Source of the DNA: Spirochaetaceae bacterium
GTDB taxonomy: Bacteria; Spirochaetota; Spirochaetia; Treponematales; Breznakiellaceae
Reading direction: 5' to 3'
Assembly (NCBI GenBank): GCA_031290855.1
Contig: JAISLM010000142.1
Coordinates: 1-9,638 of the forward strand
DNA: 9,638 bases
The notes beneath the pieces are model-generated. The model was not told where the DNA came from, searched no databases, and worked only from the letters and a program-made list of their open reading frames with translations. Position 1 is the stretch's first letter. Every line of letters begins with the position of its first letter. Below, in pieces: positions 6,022-9,638 of this stretch. A program made the translations under genes and the position numbers.

Positions 6022-7071
6022 ATGAAAAAAAAGTTTATATCATTGGGGCTCGTGCTTCTTTCCGTGACCGCCGTTTTGGCGCAGAACGACCTTAAAACGG
6101 TAGCGACCGTAACGCTGACAAAAACAGAACCTATCACCGTCAAGATGCTGAGGGAACAGGTCAGGCAGATGGAAACGGCCATGGGACGGCCTTTGGTCGC
6201 CGCCGAAAGGCGCGATATCCTGAACAGCATGATAAATGAGCGGCTCGCGCTGCAGGCGGCGGAAAAAGAAAAGATCGTCGTTACGGACGGGGAAGTTAAT
6301 CAGCAGTTCAGCGAGTTGCGCGGTCAACTTGCACAGATGCTGGGACACAGCCCGACCGACGCGGAGTTCAATGAAGCGATCAGGCAACAGACCGGCCTGG
6401 AACTGGCGGCGTACCGCGATCAGGCAAAAAAGGCGCTAACGGTGCAGAAGTACCTGATGTCAAAAAAACAGGATGTGCTGCGTTCAATAAAAGAGCCCAC
6501 GGAGGCGGAAATCGTAAAAGAGTACGAGATTAATTCGACTGAACTGGTACAGCCGGAAACGGTGGAATTCTCCGCTATCGTGTTCCCGGTCGTAAACGAC
6601 GCGGAAAAAACCAAGAAACGGGACGCGGCCAACAAGATGGCCCGCGATATCAACAACAATCCCGAAAACTTCGATGAAAAACTACAGCAGGGGCGCTCGC
6701 CTAGCGCCGGTTATAACGTGTCGCAGCGCAGCATACTGCAAAAGAACGCCGCCGGCCAGCAGCGGGCGGGACTGGCCTTCCTTGAAGAGGCCCTAAAGCT
6801 GGAACAGGGCAAGATTTCAGGGGTGCTTGAGATACCGTCGGGGCAGGCGCGCGGCTTCTACATCATCAAGGTTACCCACAAGTACCCCAAGAAATTCCTT
6901 ACGCTGGAAGACACCCACCTTGTTTACAACGAAACGGTCAGGACGGTGATACGTGAAAGCATCATGCAGAAGCGCCAGCAGGAAATTGTCGCACGGGCCC
7001 AGCAGGAACTTATCGACGAACTGCGAAAGGGCAATCCTTACAAAATTTTTGAAGAGAATCTAAACTACTAA
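6022..7071 (+). CDS. Exported SurA/parvulin-like folding factor
   Basis: This 349-residue protein has a clear Sec signal peptide: KKK, hydrophobic 5-19, and a likely cut after VLA at 18-20. The helical region about 35-170 resembles the SurA N-terminal chaperone domain (ILNSMINERLALQAAEKEKI, then VTDGEVNQQFSEL, then TGLELAAYRDQAKKAL). Residues about 180-310 have the outline of a PpiC rotamase domain, from VEFSAIVFPV to QGKISGVLEIPSGQARGFYIIKVTHK. The usual His at the start of that domain (HIL-type) is replaced by SAI, so isomerase activity is doubtful and a chaperone role for envelope proteins is more likely. A helical tail closes the protein. nusB begins two bases after its stop. I recall a similar exported PPIase next to nusB in T. 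pallidum. Confidence 0.82.
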   Translation: MKKKFISLGLVLLSVTAVLAQNDLKTVATVTLTKTEPITVKMLREQVRQMETAMGRPLVAAERRDILNSMINERLALQAAEKEKIVVTDGEVNQQFSELRGQLAQMLGHSPTDAEFNEAIRQQTGLELAAYRDQAKKALTVQKYLMSKKQDVLRSIKEPTEAEIVKEYEINSTELVQPETVEFSAIVFPVVNDAEKTKKRDAANKMARDINNNPENFDEKLQQGRSPSAGYNVSQRSILQKNAAGQQRAGLAFLEEALKLEQGKISGVLEIPSGQARGFYIIKVTHKYPKKFLTLEDTHLVYNETVRTVIRESIMQKRQQEIVARAQQELIDELRKGNPYKIFEENLNY

Positions 7072-7072
7072 T

Positions 7073-7489
7073 ATGTCCAGATGGAAGGGGAGGGTTTTGG
7101 CTATGGAAGCCCTCTATGCGTGGGAGGCGGCCAATACGCCCGTAGAAGAGCTGCTGGCCTTTCCGTGGGTGGACGGCGACAAACTCGAAAGGCTTGGGGA
7201 GGCCGAACTCGTGTTTCCCCGCCTGCTGATAGCCGGCACGATAGAAAACATCGCCGTCATAGACAAGAAAATCCGCCAGACAATACAGAATTGGGCCTTT
7301 TCCCGGCTGAAGCGCGTCGATCTTGCGATACTGCGCCTAAGCGTCTATTCGCTGCTCTTTCAGAAGGATGTACCCGCCTCCGTTACAATCGAGGAGGCGG
7401 TAAAACTGTGCCTGGAGTACGGCGTTGACGATTCTTTCAGGTTTGTAAACGGCGTTCTGGACGGTATCAGCAAAGGACTGAACAGCTAG
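7073..7489 (+). CDS. nusB: Transcription antitermination factor NusB
   Basis: This 138-residue all-helical protein binds boxA RNA together with NusE (ribosomal protein S10) and promotes antitermination, mainly of rRNA operons. Family signatures visible are the N-terminal Arg-rich helix with AMEALYAWE (about 10-18), SRLKRVDLAILRLSVYSLLF (mid-protein), SVTIEEAVKLCLEYG, and the closing DDSFRFVNGVLDGI. The ATG is one base past the upstream stop and has no close Shine-Dalgarno, so it is probably expressed by coupling from the SurA-like gene. It is convergent with pyk, with a long hairpin one base after its stop. Confidence 0.95.
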   Translation: MSRWKGRVLAMEALYAWEAANTPVEELLAFPWVDGDKLERLGEAELVFPRLLIAGTIENIAVIDKKIRQTIQNWAFSRLKRVDLAILRLSVYSLLFQKDVPASVTIEEAVKLCLEYGVDDSFRFVNGVLDGISKGLNS

Positions 7490-7490
7490 C

Positions 7491-7518
7491 CTCCGCCGCC
7501 TTGGATAAGGCGGCGGAG
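7491..7518. terminator. 12-bp perfect hairpin shared by nusB and pyk
   Basis: CTCCGCCGCCTT (7491-7502), loop GGAT, AAGGCGGCGGAG (7507-7518). It begins one base after the nusB stop and ends six bases before the pyk stop codon, filling the whole convergent gap. Neither side has a run of T, so this is not a textbook terminator. It may still act in both directions, or protect the 3' ends of both mRNAs. Confidence 0.6.
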
Positions 7519-7524
7519 TGCGCT

Positions 7525-9336
7525 TCATTCTATAGTTCCTTCGTACACGATCTTTTCGTTTCCGTCTATTGTAACAGTGATACGTTCTTCGATATGTGTC
7601 ATCGCCTTGTCAACCTGGGCGACGTAGACGATGTTCGGGTTTATCATCTTGAGCATATCACGCGGGAATTCGGAGGAGCCTTCGACGATTATCCCCCGCG
7701 CGATCCTGATGATCGGGATGAACGAATTGTCGAGGGTGTGGGTCAGCAGGATTTCACCGCCGCTGTTGCGCAGCAGGTAGGAAGCCTCGGCCAGCGTGTT
7801 CGCCTTCACGATACGGCCCGTGCAGTGTCCGCCGAAGCCGCGCTGCCCGCGCCCAAGTATCTTGCCGATCACATGGATCCGTATCATGTTTGCCGAGTGC
7901 GGCGAATTGACCGGCACCCCTGCCGTAAACACGACCTTGTCCGGCACCTTGATGTAGCCCTCTTTTATCGCCGCGCTCTGGGCGCCCTGTATCGTGGCCT
8001 CGCTGTCAAGCTCGCTCTGGACGGCCAGCGGGACGATGCCCCAGTACAGCTGCATCCTGCGGCGAATCTTCTCGCTGGGCGACGCGCCTATGATAGGGCG
8101 CGAAGGACGGTATTTGCTGACAAGCCGGGCGGTATTGCCGGATATTGTCGGCGTAATTATGCAGGCCGCGTTTATCGTTTCCGCTATCATCACGGCAGAT
8201 TCCGCTATGGACTGCGGCATATCGCCGCTTCGCGACAGGCGGGCGCGCCGCTCAAGCTGGTGCTGCCTGTACACGTCCGAAGCCTCCACCGTCATCGCTA
8301 TCCGGTTCATCGTTTCTACCGCCTCCTCCGGGTACGCGCCGCTGGCCGTCTCGCCGGACAGCATAACACAGTCGCTGCCGTCCAGAATCGCGTTTGCGAC
8401 ATCGGCGGCCTCGGCGCGGGTAGGACGCGGGTTGCGTATCATCGAATCGAGCATCTGGGTCGCGGTTATCACCGGCTTCCCCTCGTTGTTGCACAGCTCG
8501 ATGATACGCTTCTGCGCCAGCGGCACCTGTTCCGGCGGTATCTGCACGCCAAGATCGCCGCGGGCCACCATGATCCCCGCCGATACGCGGATTATGTCGT
8601 TGATGTTCTCCAGCCCCTCCTCGTCCTCGATCTTCGCGATAACCGGCATATCGGAACCTATAGAGGCGAGAAATTTTTCTATCGTGGTAACATCCTGCCG
8701 CTTTCGGATAAAGGAAGCCGCCACACAGTCCATCCCCTCCCCCGCCGCAAAGCGTAGGTCCGCCTTGTCCTGTTCGGACAAGGCCGGCAGACGGGTGTGT
8801 ACGCCCAGCACGTTGACATTCTTCCTGCTGCCTAGCTCCCCGCCCGTCTCGACCTTGCAGCGTATTACCCGCCCCTGGAGCTCTGAGAATTCGAGCGACA
8901 GGATGCCGTCCGCAATCAGGATCCGCGCCCCCTCCCTGATGTCGTCCGCCAAAAGCTCATAACTCACGATGATCCGCGTCTTCCCGCCTTCTTTCAGCGT
9001 AAAAGCCCCATCAGCTCCGTACAGCTTCTCCGCGTCGCACACAGCTATCACGTCCACCGTTTCGCCCGCGTCGAGCACGATGTTCTTGCCGTCTTTCACG
9101 AGACCGGTACGTATCTCAGGCCCCTTGGTATCCATCAGCAGCGCTATCGTGGCATTTTCAAGCGCCGCCGCCTGCCGTACCCTGGCTATCGTTTCAGCCT
9201 TGTCCTTATGATCGCCGTGCGAAAAATTAAACCGAGCCACGTTCATACCCTTGCGAATAAGAGCGCGTATCATGTCAACGCTGTCCACCGCCGGCCCCAT
9301 AGTACATATTATCCGTGTGTTTCTCATCTTTTCCAT
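7525..9336 (-). CDS. pyk: Pyruvate kinase with extra C-terminal domain
   Basis: This enzyme converts PEP and ADP to pyruvate and ATP. Two starts are possible, ATG 9336 (603 residues) or ATG 9327 (600 residues, MRNTRIICTMGPA, the usual family start); an upstream ATG at 9360 lies in the promoter. Numbered from 9327, motifs are RFNFSHG (32-38), MDTKGPEIRTG (65-75), ELGSRKNVN of the B domain (164-172), the catalytic Lys in AKIEDEEG (232), MVARGDLGV (253-261), TATQMLDS (288-295) and SGETASGAYP (324-333). The regulatory C domain ends near 488. A further ~110 residues resemble the PEP-utiliser swivelling domain found on Bacillus-type enzymes (GRGQRGFGGHCTGRIV, GGEILLT, ARGIIVEG, ITVTIDGNEKIVYEG). 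Its TSH catalytic loop is replaced by SEFPRDML. It stands alone on its strand. Confidence 0.96.
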   Translation of the reverse strand: MEKMRNTRIICTMGPAVDSVDMIRALIRKGMNVARFNFSHGDHKDKAETIARVRQAAALENATIALLMDTKGPEIRTGLVKDGKNIVLDAGETVDVIAVCDAEKLYGADGAFTLKEGGKTRIIVSYELLADDIREGARILIADGILSLEFSELQGRVIRCKVETGGELGSRKNVNVLGVHTRLPALSEQDKADLRFAAGEGMDCVAASFIRKRQDVTTIEKFLASIGSDMPVIAKIEDEEGLENINDIIRVSAGIMVARGDLGVQIPPEQVPLAQKRIIELCNNEGKPVITATQMLDSMIRNPRPTRAEAADVANAILDGSDCVMLSGETASGAYPEEAVETMNRIAMTVEASDVYRQHQLERRARLSRSGDMPQSIAESAVMIAETINAACIITPTISGNTARLVSKYRPSRPIIGASPSEKIRRRMQLYWGIVPLAVQSELDSEATIQGAQSAAIKEGYIKVPDKVVFTAGVPVNSPHSANMIRIHVIGKILGRGQRGFGGHCTGRIVKANTLAEASYLLRNSGGEILLTHTLDNSFIPIIRIARGIIVEGSSEFPRDMLKMINPNIVYVAQVDKAMTHIEERITVTIDGNEKIVYEGTIE

Positions 9337-9342
9337 GAAAGT

Positions 9343-9371
9343 ACTATACCAAATATACATCTACATGACTA
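9343..9371 (-). promoter_or_regulatory. Probable pyk promoter
   Basis: On the minus strand TAGTCA (9371-9366; 4/6), a 17-base spacer and TATAGT (9348-9343; 5/6) form a good sigma-70 promoter. The expected start is 9336, the A of the ATG that opens MEKM. This rules out the upstream ATG at 9360 and gives either a leaderless message or a nine-base leader for ATG 9327. Confidence 0.6.
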
Positions 9372-9501
9372 TTAAGTTAAAACGGGATTCCCAAAGCCTT
9401 ACAGGTTATAGTAGCGGCCGACATACATACGTTCAAAAGTCTGTTAAAAAGCTGTCACCCAAAACTACGGCGGTTTGCTCAAAAACAATATTCGGCCAAA
9501 T
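9372..9501. other. Intergenic DNA between pyk and the right-edge repeat
   Basis: I see no gene, RNA or strong structure here. An open plus-strand frame running through it from inside pyk has no family resemblance and ends in the repeat. Confidence 0.5.
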
Positions 9502-9562
9502 GAGCCTCCGCGCGGCAAGCCGCGCGGTATCTTAAGCGTTGTGTTAGTTGGAGCGGAGGCTC
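9502..9562. repeat. Nested inverted repeat with 9-bp GC hairpin
   Basis: The outer arms GAGCCTCCGC (9502-9511) and GCGGAGGCTC (9553-9562) are perfectly complementary. Inside the left side, CCGCGCGGC (9508-9516), AA, GCCGCGCGG (9519-9527) form a second hairpin that shares bases with the outer arm, so the two folds compete. The hairpin is followed by TATC. The core GCGGCAAGCCGCG and the following GGTAT match the hairpin at 78-96. The last six bases of the outer arm overlap the start of the 82-base direct repeat, so the two repeats form one compound element. Confidence 0.8.
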
Positions 9563-9638
9563 GTTCTGTAAGGAAGTTTATAATATCGTCTGGTTTAATA
9601 CCAAATCTTTGTAGACTTTGCCTTACGTGAGCCGCGGC
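9557..9638. repeat. Right copy of the 82-base direct repeat
   Basis: It is identical to 1-82 except A at 9615. It is cut by the window end at the first arm of the GC hairpin, so what follows it here (transposase fragment or other DNA) is not visible. It is in the same orientation as the left copy. Confidence 0.9.

Noticed and set aside
7501..8757. Plus-strand open frame of 418 codons opposite pyk
   Set aside because: It is antisense to pyruvate kinase with an Arg/His-rich, domain-free translation. It begins inside the nusB/pyk hairpin without a ribosome site.
9251..9535. Plus-strand frame of 94 codons across the pyk start into the right-edge repeat
   Set aside because: It is antisense to the pyk start and promoter, without ribosome site or recognisable domain.
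1..9638. Circular plasmid or phage with direct terminal repeats
   Set aside because: The content is core chromosomal housekeeping genes. The end repeats differ at one base and belong to a compound hairpin repeat beside an IS remnant, which fits a dispersed element better.
9502..9638. CRISPR array
   Set aside because: The repeat units are nested palindromes with no series of equal repeats and spacers, and there are no cas genes.

Overview
This window looks like an ordinary stretch of bacterial chromosome, most likely from a spirochaete of the Treponema group. It carries six recognisable core genes, one TPR protein gene, one periplasmic foldase-like gene and repetitive DNA at both edges. The spirochaete assignment is an inference. 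It rests on a TPR membrane protein just upstream of mreBCD and a SurA-like protein directly coupled to nusB, two arrangements I recall from Treponema pallidum, together with general protein character. It is not proven from the window alone.

Layout, left to right. Bases 1-106 hold a repeat with a long inverted repeat and a GC-rich hairpin. It runs straight into the N-terminal part of an ISAs1-type transposase that has lost both ends (to about 343). A TPR protein with one membrane anchor follows (412-1365, +). A 270-base gap with several small hairpins leads into the cell-shape operon mreB-mreC-mreD (1636-4022, +). proS lies convergent to it (5850-4072, -) and has a clear intrinsic terminator overlapping the end of mreD. 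Divergent from proS is a SurA/parvulin-like exported protein (6022-7071, +), with nusB one base behind it (7073-7489, +). A 12-bp perfect hairpin separates nusB from the convergent pyruvate kinase gene (about 9336-7525, -). The last ~280 bases hold the pyk promoter and a second copy of the left-edge repeat.

Functionally, mreBCD makes the elongation scaffold. ProRS charges tRNA-Pro, the SurA-like protein probably assists envelope proteins, NusB serves rRNA antitermination and pyruvate kinase completes glycolysis. Only mreBCD and the SurA-like/nusB pair form evident operons.

I see no CRISPR array, tRNA, rRNA, defence system or secondary-metabolism cluster. The points most worth a second look are these: the same 82-base repeat at both window edges (81/82 identical) with nested hairpins; -10 boxes placed so that transcripts of proS and pyk would begin at the A of the start codon; an mreBCD operon that stops before any pbp2/rodA partner; and a pyruvate kinase with an extra C-terminal domain whose catalytic loop appears lost.
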